32,695 nucleotides of DNA from JACKFB01 sp041389525 (GTDB lineage: Bacteria > Myxococcota_A > UBA9042 > PHBI01 > JACKFB01), in NCBI GenBank assembly GCA_041389525.1, contig JAWKRR010000073.1, forward strand, positions 1-32,695. Direction: 5' to 3'. Under the pieces are notes generated by a model, which did not search any database, had not been told where the DNA came from, and saw nothing but the letters and a program-made list of their open reading frames with translations. Numbering within the stretch: the first letter of the stretch is position 1; each line of letters begins with the position of its first letter. A program made the translations under genes and the position numbers. Below, one piece after another: positions 10,419-17,984 of the stretch.

Positions 10419-11621
10419 CTACAGGGAGCCAGTAACCGAGACGCTGACTGTGGTGATGTTGTCGGGAGCGCGTTTGAAGTCGAGGACGACGATGTCGTTG
10501 CCCTTGTCGCCGAGCGGCCGGAGCGTGCTCGTGTCGAGTGAGGCGCCCACCGTGAGATGGTCGAAGATCGCGTAGGAGAGGCCCAGCGAGCTGGTTAGCG
10601 CGTCGACCTGGCTGCGCCCGGACTTCGCGTTGTCGCTGGAGAGGCCGTCGATCCCGTAGCTGCGCACGCCGTACGCGTGAGCCATGGAGACCGCGCCGCT
10701 GAGCGCCAGCCCGTCGACGATCTCCCAGCCGATGCTGAGGCCGTAGCCGACCGCGAAAGACGTCACGCCGGCCGACGGGATGAAGGTGCGGTCGCCGCTG
10801 GCGCGCTCACCGGAGAAGAGCGAGGTCAGGTCCTCAAGCTCGGCGACGCCGGCGATGGCGCCGTTGTCGAAGCCGGGCTCGGACGGGTCGCGGCCGGTCG
10901 GGCACTGGCTGCCGTCGGGCCACTTGTCGCAGTCGATCTGCGGGCTGCGCGAACGCATGAAGTGCTTGGTCAGGTTGGCCAAGGCGCCGAAGGTCACCGG
11001 CCCCACCTTCCACGAGAACGCGAGCCCGGGCCGGATGCTGGCGACGCGGGTGAGGAAGCGGCTGGCGCGCGAAGTGGGGACCAGCACCGCGAAGGAGCCG
11101 GAGAGGCCCAGGCCCTTGTCCTTGTTGGAGTAGATCGAACCGTGGCTCAGGGTCAGCGCGAGGTCGCTCCAGAGGAAGGTGTTCTTCGCGAGCGGCGTGC
11201 CCTGGTCGGGGATGTTGAACCAGGTGCCGGAGATGCCTGCGGAGATCGAGACGCCGGTCTTCTTGATCGGCACGACGAAGACCGGGGTGATTGCCGACAC
11301 GACGAGGTCGTTGCGCTGCACGCCCTTCACGAAGGTGCCCAGACCGACCGAGGTGGTCCAGGTCAGCGAGGCGCTGAACGGCAGGTCGAGTCCCGACTTG
11401 TCCTCGGCGGACTCCGCGGTGGTCACGACGCTGGACGACGGGCCGCCCGCGGGCGTGGAGACCGGGCCAAGCGTCGGGACCGCCGGGGCGGGCTGGGGGG
11501 CTGGCTCGTTCTGGGCGAGGGCGGGCGTGCCCCACACTAGGCCAACAACGACAAGCGCGGCCGCTAGACGGGCGCAGGCCCGGGCTATCGGACGCGTCGT
11601 CTCAGAATTCGGGAATTTCAC
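10419..11621 (-). CDS. Predicted outer-membrane beta-barrel protein
   Basis: This is a 400-residue exported protein. A signal peptide precedes ALA|QNEP, then come a Pro-rich linker (PAPQPAPAVPTLGP) and a long series of alternating hydrophobic/polar strands with frequent Gly, Ser and Thr. The protein ends in a strand (TTVSVSVTGSL). That composition suggests a transmembrane barrel, but I do not recognise a named family. I chose the GTG at 11621, with AGGA 9 nt upstream, because it leaves a normal signal peptide; an in-frame ATG at 11741 would add 40 basic residues and overlap the promoter. It is the first gene of the operon with the two metalloproteases. It may provide a surface anchor, an export pore or a protease substrate; none of these is shown by the sequence. 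Confidence 0.75.
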   Translation of the reverse strand: MKFPNSETTRPIARACARLAAALVVVGLVWGTPALAQNEPAPQPAPAVPTLGPVSTPAGGPSSSVVTTAESAEDKSGLDLPFSASLTWTTSVGLGTFVKGVQRNDLVVSAITPVFVVPIKKTGVSISAGISGTWFNIPDQGTPLAKNTFLWSDLALTLSHGSIYSNKDKGLGLSGSFAVLVPTSRASRFLTRVASIRPGLAFSWKVGPVTFGALANLTKHFMRSRSPQIDCDKWPDGSQCPTGRDPSEPGFDNGAIAGVAELEDLTSLFSGERASGDRTFIPSAGVTSFAVGYGLSIGWEIVDGLALSGAVSMAHAYGVRSYGIDGLSSDNAKSGRSQVDALTSSLGLSYAIFDHLTVGASLDTSTLRPLGDKGNDIVVLDFKRAPDNITTVSVSVTGSL

Positions 11622-11680
11622 GGGGGGAGGTCCTGTTGGTGCCCTTCGCGGGGCACTCCTCATGGCGGAGCGAGGCGAAG

Positions 11681-11710
11681 CGTTTACCGAGTGCTTGTCA
11701 CGAGTGTCAA
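11681..11710 (-). promoter_or_regulatory. Promoter of barrel-metalloprotease operon, with inverted repeat at -35
   Basis: A perfect TTGACA (11705-11710 on the minus strand) is followed after 18 nt by TAAACG (11681-11686). The expected start of transcription lies near 11674, giving a leader of about 50 nt before the GTG at 11621. The -35 sits inside an imperfect inverted repeat, CTTGaCAC-TC-GTGaCAAG (11694-11711), a plausible operator. The -10 matches only at three positions. Confidence 0.45.
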
Positions 11711-11790
11711 GCTGCCGGCCCCGGCGTCGTGTCGCCGGCACCGTGGTCGCTGATTAGGCGGGCACGAGGCCCAGTCCCCCCCAGCGTCCT

Positions 11791-11799
11791 TGGTATACT
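11791..11799 (+). promoter_or_regulatory. Extended -10 promoter for hflX
   Basis: TGGTATACT gives an extended -10 (TGn plus TATACT, five of six matches) without a clear -35, about 160 nt upstream of the conserved start of HflX. It is bracketed by complementary arms CCCCCAG (11778-11784) and CTGGGGG (11798-11804), which could bind a repressor or form a hairpin at the very 5' end. Confidence 0.4.
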
Positions 11800-11959
11800 G
11801 GGGGAAGGGGCCGCGAGAGACAAGCTGCAGGTGACCGGCGTTTTGCCTGCAGTTTCAGTCTGTTACGGCTCGTTCGCTAGAATGAACCCTCGGGTGAGCG
11901 CCGGGGCGGCAGCGCAAGGCGAGGGACGCCTTGCTCGCTCGGAGGCGCGGGCTCTATGC

Positions 11960-13651
11960 TTGGGAGTCCCAGGAGGTTCGGTCATCAGCGCGCAACTCAG
12001 CGGCAACACCACAGGCCTGAAGCCCGCCCAGCGTCACGCGCTCGAGCGCATCTTTCGCCGCACCGTGCCCACGTCGGAGGTCATCACCGGCGAGCTGGCT
12101 CACTTCATCGCGCAAATCTCGCGCGAGATTCGCCGGCAGGTCGGCGTCATCCTGGACCGCCGCGGCCACGTGCAATTCGTCGTCGTCGGCGACACGCAAA
12201 AGCTGATGTTGCCGGACCTTGGGCGGCACCGCGCGGGTCGGGGGCGATTCCGCGGGCTCCGCGTCGTGCACACGGTGCTGTCGGGCGAGCGGCTGGACCG
12301 CGACGACCTCACAGACTTGACCCTGCTGCAGCTCGACCTGATGGGGGTCATCGACGTGGACTCCGAGGGCCGGGCGGTCTCCTTGGAGCTGGCTCACCTT
12401 GTACCGCCGCGGGACGACGAGGCCCTGTGGGAGGTCTTGCCCCCGCGCGCGCTGCACGCGGTCGACCTCGATTTCCGAGGATTTATCGAGGATCTCGAGG
12501 GGCAGTTCGCCGCCTACGCCCGCACCCAGGACGCCGGCGACGGCTCGACGCTGGCGGTGGCCGTGCACGTGGCGACCGGCGACCGCGACCCCGACGAGAG
12601 CCTCTCGGAGCTACGCGAGCTCGCCCGCACCGCCAACGTCCACATCGTGGAGACGCTCGTGCAGCGTCGACGCGCGCCCGATCCCCGCTACGTCATCGGC
12701 CGAGGCAAGCTCGACCAGCTGATGCTGGCCTCGATGCAGCGCGGGGCCGAGCTCATCATCTTCGACTGCGACCTGACGCCCGCGCAGGCGCGCAGCATCG
12801 CGGAGATGACCGAGGCCAAGGTCATCGACCGCACCCAGCTCATCCTGGACATCTTCGCGCAGCGCGCGACGTCGCGGGACGGCAAGCTCCAGGTCGAGCT
12901 GGCCCAGCTCAAGTACCTGCTGCCTCGTCTGGCGGGCAGCGGCACCGCGCTGAGCCGCCTGGCAGGCGGCATCGGCGGCCGCGGCCCTGGCGAGACCAAG
13001 CTCGAGGTGGACCGGCGGCGCGCGAAGGACCGACTCGCTTACCTTCAGAAGCAGGTCGAGGGGCTGTCTCGCGAGCGCGCTCATCGGCGTGCGCGCCGGG
13101 TCCAGAGTCACCTGCCCGTGGTCGCCATCGTCGGCTACACCAACGCCGGGAAGTCCACGCTGCTCAACGCGCTCACGGGGGCGGAGGTGCTGGCGGAGGA
13201 CAAGCTCTTCGCCACGCTGGACCCGACGGCGCGGCGGCTGTCCATGGCGACGGGCCAGCTCGTGCTGACCGACACGGTGGGCTTCATCCGCGACCTCCCC
13301 GAGGACCTCGTGGCGGCCTTCAAGGCGACGCTGGAGGAGCTGAGCGAGGCCGACGCCCTCATCCATGTGGTCGATATCTCGACGCCTGATTGGGAGGCGC
13401 GGATGGCCGCGGTCGGCCGCGTGCTCGGCGAGCTGGAGCTTCAGGAGAAGCCCGAGATCGTGGTGTTCAATAAGTCGGATGCTTACGAGGGCGAGGCGTC
13501 GCTCGCGTCCCTGTGCCGGCGAACCCTCGCGACGCCCACCAGCGCCCTCGACCCGAAGAGCCTGGGCCCACTGCTGGAGCGGTTAGCGCCCCTCGGCCGG
13601 CGCGCGCAGCCCTGGGAGCGCGACGCGGCCGAGCCGGTGGCGGCTACTTGA
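11960..13651 (+). CDS. hflX: GTPase HflX (ribosome-associated)
   Basis: HflX is a ribosome-binding GTPase that splits or rescues stalled ribosomes, usually under heat or antibiotic stress. The protein shows the HflX N-terminal domain and the glycine-rich segment LAGGIGGRGPGETKLEVDRRR that precedes the G domain. It then has the P-loop GYTNAGKST (from 13133), DTVGFIRDLP as G3, NKSD (13469-13480) as G4 and a TSAL G5. The extended N-terminus (SGNTTGLKPAQRHALERIFRR, with a VGVILDRRGHVQFVVVGD strand pair) is the form seen in deltaproteobacteria. The start is uncertain. Homology begins around 11981-11990, just after a perfect AGGAGG (11971-11976), but no ATG, GTG or TTG follows in frame. I give the nearest legal codon, TTG 11960; ATG 11882 is an alternative. 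The 3' end overlaps the convergent lipoprotein gene by 8 bp. Confidence 0.93.
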   Translation: MGVPGGSVISAQLSGNTTGLKPAQRHALERIFRRTVPTSEVITGELAHFIAQISREIRRQVGVILDRRGHVQFVVVGDTQKLMLPDLGRHRAGRGRFRGLRVVHTVLSGERLDRDDLTDLTLLQLDLMGVIDVDSEGRAVSLELAHLVPPRDDEALWEVLPPRALHAVDLDFRGFIEDLEGQFAAYARTQDAGDGSTLAVAVHVATGDRDPDESLSELRELARTANVHIVETLVQRRRAPDPRYVIGRGKLDQLMLASMQRGAELIIFDCDLTPAQARSIAEMTEAKVIDRTQLILDIFAQRATSRDGKLQVELAQLKYLLPRLAGSGTALSRLAGGIGGRGPGETKLEVDRRRAKDRLAYLQKQVEGLSRERAHRRARRVQSHLPVVAIVGYTNAGKSTLLNALTGAEVLAEDKLFATLDPTARRLSMATGQLVLTDTVGFIRDLPEDLVAAFKATLEELSEADALIHVVDISTPDWEARMAAVGRVLGELELQEKPEIVVFNKSDAYEGEASLASLCRRTLATPTSALDPKSLGPLLERLAPLGRRAQPWERDAAEPVAAT

Positions 13652-15083
13652 ACGCGTCGGGGTTCTCGCGGAACTCCTTGTCGAACGCGTCGTACCGCTC
13701 GGCGACCACCGCGGTGTAGGCCTCGCCGGTCTCGTCGACCGCGAACGTGATGATGAGCTTCTTGTTGCGCGCCCGCACCGCGTCGAGCTTGCCGGCCGCG
13801 GCGGCCGCGTCGACCTCGCTCATCATCGTCAGGCCCTCGGCCGCGTTCCGGGCCAAGCCGGCCAGCGTCATCGACTCGCCCAAAAAGCGCGTCAGCGGCC
13901 GCGTCACGGCCTCGTCGGCGCTGCCGACGATCGCCTCGAGCACGGGCTTGGCGCGCTGAGCCTGGTTGGCCTTGAGGCACACGATGCTCACCGCCGCCAC
14001 CACCGGGTTGCTGTCGGTGGCGTGCTTCATGAAGATCGGCACCGCGCGCTCGGCGTGGCCGCCGTCGTACACGTCGAGGCACAGGTCCATCACGGACTTG
14101 CGCGCGGGGATGTCCGTCGTCGAGTAGTCCACGTCGTCCTTCAGCAGTTTGAGGACGTCTTCGAGGCGCCCGACGCCATCGAGGCGGATGATGTTGAGGG
14201 CGCCAAGCCAGCGGTCACCGGGCTGTTTGGCCTCCATCAGCTTCAGCAGTCGCTCGACGATGCCGGCGGAGTCCTTCGCCAGGGCGGGGGCCTCCAGCAT
14301 GCCGATGGCGGCGTTGAAGGCCGAGTTGCGGATGTCCGCCTCTTTGGTGTCATCGAGATAAATATCGAGAAGATAAGTCGCCGCGGCCGGGCTCTCGGTG
14401 CGGGCGAGCGCCTCGAGGTGATGGATTCGCACGCCGATGTTGCTGTGCAGGCGCTTCATCGCCTCCAGCAGCAGCTTCGTGGCCTCCGGATCCTTCGCGT
14501 CGGTCAGGTAGGTCAGCATGCGGTCGACGGCCAAGCCGTAGCTGACCAGGACCGCGGCGCCTCGCCAGCCCTCGGGCCCCAGATCGGCGATTTGGCCCGA
14601 GGTCATGCGACGCTCGACCCTCTGCTTCACCTCGCCCTCAGGCGTGTCCCACTGCACGTCGGCGAAGGCCCAGTCAGCGACCGCCTTCTGCACGACCGCG
14701 AACTGCTCGACGCTGACGTAGCGCTGGAGCTGCATCAGCGCGTCTTTCGACTCGTACTGGGCGTCGTCCTTCTTGACGAGGTGGTCGAGCAGCTCGGCCT
14801 GGAGGCCGGCGACGACCTCCGCGCGACCGGCGGACTCGGGGACCTCATCGAGCAGCAGCCGCAGCTTGCTCGACAGCCCCTTCTCGACGATCACCTCGAG
14901 GGCGCGAATTCGTGTCGGCACAGGCTGCAGCGGGTCGGACACGACCTCGCCGATGCGCTGGATCCCCAGATCATTGTGGGTCCACTTGTGCAGGTCTTCC
15001 TCAGTGACCGGTCCCTGGCACGCCATCACACCCGCGGCATAGAGCACGGCGAGGGTGGCGCCCCATCGCGGAAAGACCTTCAT
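13644..15083 (-). CDS. HEAT-like repeat lipoprotein of unknown function
   Basis: This is a 479-residue lipoprotein. The signal peptide MKVFPRWGATLAVLYAAGVMAC carries lipobox VMAC at Cys22, with Gln at +2. The mature part is made of repeated helical pairs resembling HEAT/armadillo units, for example the runs from LGIQRIGEVVSDPLQPVPTR onwards, ATKLLLEAMKRLHSNIGVR, and ESPAAATYLLDIYLDD. Each has the pattern of a leucine-rich helix followed by a loop rich in Asp and Pro. No enzymatic motif is visible, and HEAT proteins usually act as scaffolds. The ATG at 15083 has GGGAGG 7 nt upstream; the longer frame upstream would cross its own promoter. Its promoter, just upstream, has a striking palindrome in the spacer. 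Its stop lies inside hflX, on the opposite strand. Confidence 0.82.
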   Translation of the reverse strand: MKVFPRWGATLAVLYAAGVMACQGPVTEEDLHKWTHNDLGIQRIGEVVSDPLQPVPTRIRALEVIVEKGLSSKLRLLLDEVPESAGRAEVVAGLQAELLDHLVKKDDAQYESKDALMQLQRYVSVEQFAVVQKAVADWAFADVQWDTPEGEVKQRVERRMTSGQIADLGPEGWRGAAVLVSYGLAVDRMLTYLTDAKDPEATKLLLEAMKRLHSNIGVRIHHLEALARTESPAAATYLLDIYLDDTKEADIRNSAFNAAIGMLEAPALAKDSAGIVERLLKLMEAKQPGDRWLGALNIIRLDGVGRLEDVLKLLKDDVDYSTTDIPARKSVMDLCLDVYDGGHAERAVPIFMKHATDSNPVVAAVSIVCLKANQAQRAKPVLEAIVGSADEAVTRPLTRFLGESMTLAGLARNAAEGLTMMSEVDAAAAAGKLDAVRARNKKLIITFAVDETGEAYTAVVAERYDAFDKEFRENPDAFK

Positions 15084-15110
15084 TCGCTTACCTCCCAACG
15101 ATTTCGCGGC

Positions 15111-15139
15111 ATCATCGTGTCCCCCCTGGGGGGTGTCAA
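15111..15139 (-). promoter_or_regulatory. Promoter of HEAT lipoprotein gene with spacer palindrome
   Basis: On the minus strand a perfect TTGACA (15134-15139) and GATGAT (15111-15116) are exactly 17 nt apart, about 28 nt upstream of the start codon. Thirteen of the 17 spacer bases form a perfect palindrome, CCCCCC-A-GGGGGG (15121-15133). An operator placed between the -35 and -10 is the arrangement used by MerR-type activators, though the spacing here is normal rather than stretched. Confidence 0.5.
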
Positions 15140-15174
15140 GCTGGACCATCCGGTTGGATCCGGTCGCGGTCGTC

Positions 15175-15204
15175 TTCCCCGGACGGTCAGATCGGCGCTA
15201 TACT
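15175..15204 (+). promoter_or_regulatory. Candidate promoter for MXAN_5187-type gene
   Basis: TATACT (15199-15204) is a good -10, 53 nt upstream of the start codon at 15257. The best -35, TTCCCC (15175-15180, 18-nt spacer), is poor. This promoter diverges from that of the HEAT lipoprotein gene. Confidence 0.35.
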
Positions 15205-15256
15205 TTCGCTCCGCCGCCCCTGATCGCACCGTTGCCCGCGCGGCCCCGAGGAGCTC

Positions 15257-15883
15257 ATGGCCGAGAACTCGGCAGATTCGATCCGCGCCCAGAACGCCAG
15301 GCTGGAGGAAGAGCTCGGCCAAATCGCCGAGGGCATCCGCCAGCTCAAGGTTCAGTACGATCGGTACTTCATGGGCCTGGACCGCATCCCGCCGCTGAAG
15401 GCGCGGGCGGAGCTGGAGCGCTTCGTCCGGGACTCGAAGCTGGGCAAGTCCCACAAGACCGGCGTGAAGTTCCGGTTCCGAAACATGCGGCAGAGCTTGA
15501 TCAGCAACGCCACCCGCTGGGATCGCATCATGCGCCTCATCGAGGAGGGCAAGTTCAAGCGAGACCGGAACGCGCTGCAGGGCATGGGCGTGCGGACGGT
15601 GGAGGACGAGCCCAAGGCCGGAGCGCCGACGACGCGCGGGGGCGGGGCCTCGGCGGCCGCGGCGAGCGACGACCCGACGCGCAAGGTGTTCGAGACGTGG
15701 CAGGCGGCGCAGTCGCAGCTCGGGAACACCGCGAAGGTCGACTACGAGAAGTTTCGAGACAAGCTGGAGCGGCAGAAGCAAGAGCAGATCTCGAAGCATG
15801 GCTGGAAGGACATCGACTACGCCGTGCGAGTCAAGGACGGCAAGGTCGCGCTGGTGGCGAGGCCCGTGAAGGGCGAGGGCTGA
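15257..15883 (+). CDS. MXAN_5187 C-terminal-domain-like protein
   Basis: This is a 208-residue cytoplasmic protein without signal peptide or membrane segment. It starts with a charged coiled-coil-like helix (residues 7-40), then the stretch YDRYFMGLDRIPPLKARAEL. A basic helical segment follows (FRFRNMRQSLISNATRWDRIMRLIEEGKF), then a Gly/Ala-rich linker near residues 120-140. It ends in a C-terminal module containing YEKFRDKLERQKQEQISKHG and VRVKDGKVALVARP. This order matches the family annotated in myxobacteria as MXAN_5187 C-terminal domain. In Myxococcus this domain is found attached to larger proteins; here it stands alone. The biochemical role is not known to me. GAGGAG 3 nt before the ATG supports the start. 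A possible nested hairpin follows the stop codon. Confidence 0.75.
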   Translation: MAENSADSIRAQNARLEEELGQIAEGIRQLKVQYDRYFMGLDRIPPLKARAELERFVRDSKLGKSHKTGVKFRFRNMRQSLISNATRWDRIMRLIEEGKFKRDRNALQGMGVRTVEDEPKAGAPTTRGGGASAAAASDDPTRKVFETWQAAQSQLGNTAKVDYEKFRDKLERQKQEQISKHGWKDIDYAVRVKDGKVALVARPVKGEG

Positions 15884-15943
15884 GCGAGCGGGCTGGCGTT
15901 GGAGGCTGCTCCGACGCTCGAACCGAACGCGGGAGCGCTCGCT
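15883..15943. terminator. Nested hairpin between convergent genes (candidate bidirectional terminator)
   Basis: Outer arms AGCGAGCG (15883-15890) and CGCTCGCT (15936-15943) are perfectly complementary. Inside them a second hairpin, GCGTTGGAG-gctg-CTCCGACGC (15896-15917), pairs with one G-T wobble. The structure fills the 59-bp gap between two convergent stop codons. No T-tract is present on either strand, so termination is an inference from position and folding. Confidence 0.4.
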
Positions 15944-16398
15944 TAGCCGGTCGCGCCCTTGATGAGCGGGTCGCCGAACTCAGGCAGCGCGTCGGGCGGC
16001 GGGCCGTCCTCGCGGGGGATCTCGCGGTCGGACTCGATAAACCAGGTGCCCTTCTGATAGCGCCAAATCTGGCGGCGGCGCTGTTGGTGCACCGTGACGT
16101 CGCCTACGCGGTGGAAGATGAGGTCGACGAGCAACACGGCGTGCTCGCGGCCAACTTCCACAGGTTTGATCTCGTAGTCGGCGATGTTGAAGACGCTGCC
16201 GGCCCGCTCCTGGCTGTGTAGCCAGGCCTCGCGGACCTCGGGCGCCACGGAGACCGAGGCCTCGCGGAAGCGCTGCCAGCGCAGGTTCTCGTTGAAGCGC
16301 TGCGAGTCGTCGCGGAGCGCGTCCTTGTTGGTCTGGTAGGCCGGAGAGCAGGCGCCGAGGGCCAGCAGGAGCGTCAGGGCGAGGGTGGATTTCTTCAT
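15943..16398 (-). CDS. Small predicted lipoprotein, coupled to flippase gene
   Basis: This is a 151-residue lipoprotein with a textbook lipobox (LGAC, Cys17, Ser at +2). The mature protein has a short charged helix (YQTNKDALRDDSQRFNENLR), then a strand-rich middle region. That region includes YEIKPVEVGREHAVLLVDL and HRVGDVTVHQQRRRQIWRYQ, leading to WFIESD. This resembles a small alpha/beta fold of the kind seen in NTF2-like lipoproteins, but the match is only by pattern. Its ATG (16398) overlaps the TGA of the upstream flippase gene by 4 nt (ATGA), so the two are almost certainly translated together. A role linked to export or assembly of an envelope polysaccharide is therefore likely but unproven. 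Confidence 0.78.
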   Translation of the reverse strand: MKKSTLALTLLLALGACSPAYQTNKDALRDDSQRFNENLRWQRFREASVSVAPEVREAWLHSQERAGSVFNIADYEIKPVEVGREHAVLLVDLIFHRVGDVTVHQQRRRQIWRYQKGTWFIESDREIPREDGPPPDALPEFGDPLIKGATG

Positions 16399-17984
16399 GC
16401 CGAGGGGCTCCGGCTCACGGTGCTGCGGGCGAGGGCGAGGTCGGCGCGAGTGATCTCGCGCGTCAGCCACGCCACCGCGAGAAAGGTTACTCCAGCGACC
16501 AGGGCGCGCACGAAAATGACCAGGATGCCTTGGCCGGGGACGAGGGCGGCGAGGCCGAGGGCGGCCGCAGATGAGGCGGTGGCGCGGATCAGCGTGAGGT
16601 AGGGGAGCGCGACCCGGAGGCGGCGGGCGAGGACGATGGCGGCGGCGAGGAGGACGGCGACGTTGGCGGCGAGGACGACGAGGGCCGCGCGGAAGAGCAG
16701 CTCGCCACCCGGGGGGGCGGCGCTGACGACGGGGTGCAGGGCCACCAGCTCGAGGGCGGCGGCGGAGGCGGCCAGGGCGAGGGCGTCGAGGGGGTGGCCG
16801 GCCGCCGTGAGGATGTTGGCGAGCACGTAAAAGAGGGCGAAGGCGGCGGTGGCGCCGAGGAGGGGGAGCAGGGTGGGGGCGGCCACGGTGTAGGCAGCGC
16901 CGAAGAAGCGGTCGAGGAGGGTGTCGCCGCCGGCGGCGATGAGGGTGGAGAGCAGGAAGACGAGCAGGGTCGAGGCGCGGACGGCCTGGAACACGTAGGT
17001 GCGGGTGGCGGCGCGGTCGGACTGGAAGGTCGAGCGCGAGATGAGGGGGAAGATGACGAAGGCGATGGCGACGACGGCCTGGTAGGGGATGAGCGAGACG
17101 TTCTTGGTGGCCTTGAAGAGGCCGGCGAGGGCGCTGGTGGCCTCGCGGGCGAGGTCGGCGCCGGGGGGGAGGGCGGACGGGTCGACGAGGCCGGTCAACC
17201 AGGCGGTGTTGCCGGCGGCGATGGCGGCGCGGACGGGCTCGAAGGCGGCTTGCTTGACGATGAAGAGGTCGGCCTGGAGCAGGACGTTGATGCAGAAGAC
17301 GTAGCCCATGACCTGCAGGAGGAAGCCGACCAGCGGCGGGGCGGCGGCGCCGGGCGGGGCGGGGGGGACGATCTTGGCGGTCACGCGGTAGGCGGCGAGC
17401 GCGATGATGAGCGCGGTGATGGCGAAGCCGCCGAGCGCGCCTTGCACTCCGTAGCCGGCGAGGACGAGGCCGACCATCAGCAGCAGCTTGAGGGTGGCGA
17501 AGGCGATGTCGAAGGAGGCCTGGAGGGCGAACCGGCCGAGGCCGTTGATGACGCCGATGAGGGCCGCGTAGACGGCGTAGACGCCTGTGACCACGGCGGC
17601 GATGCGCAGGTAGGGGGCGAGGCTGGGGTCGCCGAAGACGACGTTGCAGATGGGGGTGGCGAAGAAGACCAGCAGGCTGAGGGCCGCGGCCCCCACGCCG
17701 GTCTGCAGACGAAGGGCGGAGCGGCGCACCAGGGCCGCGGCGTCGGGGCGCTCGCTGGTGCGCTTGGAGACGGCCTGGAGCACGCCGGCGACCATCACGG
17801 CGTTCAGCACCGCGATGAGCGTGTTTACCAAGCCGAAATCGCCGAACTGAACCGGGTCGCCCAAGAGCCGAGGCAGGCCCAGGTTCAGCAGCGTGCCGCA
17901 GACCAAGAACCAGCCCTTGGCCCCCGTGATGAAGAGGAAGCCGCGGCGGGCGTGGCGAGCTTCGGCGGCGTTGGCGTTGCTCAT
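16395..17984 (-). CDS. MOP-superfamily polysaccharide flippase (Wzx/MurJ-like)
   Basis: This 529-residue integral membrane protein has roughly 12-14 hydrophobic segments spread over its whole length, starting after a short basic N-terminus. The opening helices contain the GLPRLLGDPVQFGDFGLVNT segment. With the later KATKNVSLIPYQAVVAIAFV and VLANILTAAGHP segments this fits the polysaccharide biosynthesis/export branch of the MATE/MOP superfamily. Such proteins flip undecaprenyl-linked saccharides from the inner to the outer face of the cytoplasmic membrane. I cannot tell whether the cargo is O-antigen, capsule, exopolysaccharide or lipid II; the absence of nearby glycosyltransferases leaves it open. 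The ATG at 17984 follows GGAGG at 4 nt. The stop overlaps the start of the small lipoprotein gene, forming a two-gene unit. Confidence 0.87.
   Translation of the reverse strand: MSNANAAEARHARRGFLFITGAKGWFLVCGTLLNLGLPRLLGDPVQFGDFGLVNTLIAVLNAVMVAGVLQAVSKRTSERPDAAALVRRSALRLQTGVGAAALSLLVFFATPICNVVFGDPSLAPYLRIAAVVTGVYAVYAALIGVINGLGRFALQASFDIAFATLKLLLMVGLVLAGYGVQGALGGFAITALIIALAAYRVTAKIVPPAPPGAAAPPLVGFLLQVMGYVFCINVLLQADLFIVKQAAFEPVRAAIAAGNTAWLTGLVDPSALPPGADLAREATSALAGLFKATKNVSLIPYQAVVAIAFVIFPLISRSTFQSDRAATRTYVFQAVRASTLLVFLLSTLIAAGGDTLLDRFFGAAYTVAAPTLLPLLGATAAFALFYVLANILTAAGHPLDALALAASAAALELVALHPVVSAAPPGGELLFRAALVVLAANVAVLLAAAIVLARRLRVALPYLTLIRATASSAAALGLAALVPGQGILVIFVRALVAGVTFLAVAWLTREITRADLALARSTVSRSPSA

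Larger units (their letters stand above)
11622..11959. other. Divergent regulatory region between barrel/protease operon and hflX
   Basis: This stretch of about 340 bp holds no convincing gene. It contains the leftward promoter of the protease operon, an imperfect inverted repeat over its -35, and a rightward extended -10 element with flanking C5AG/CTG5 arms. There is also a second rightward TAGAAT (11878-11883) that could be another -10, and two possible upstream hflX starts. The long frames crossing it in several directions are high-GC shadows. Confidence 0.6.
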
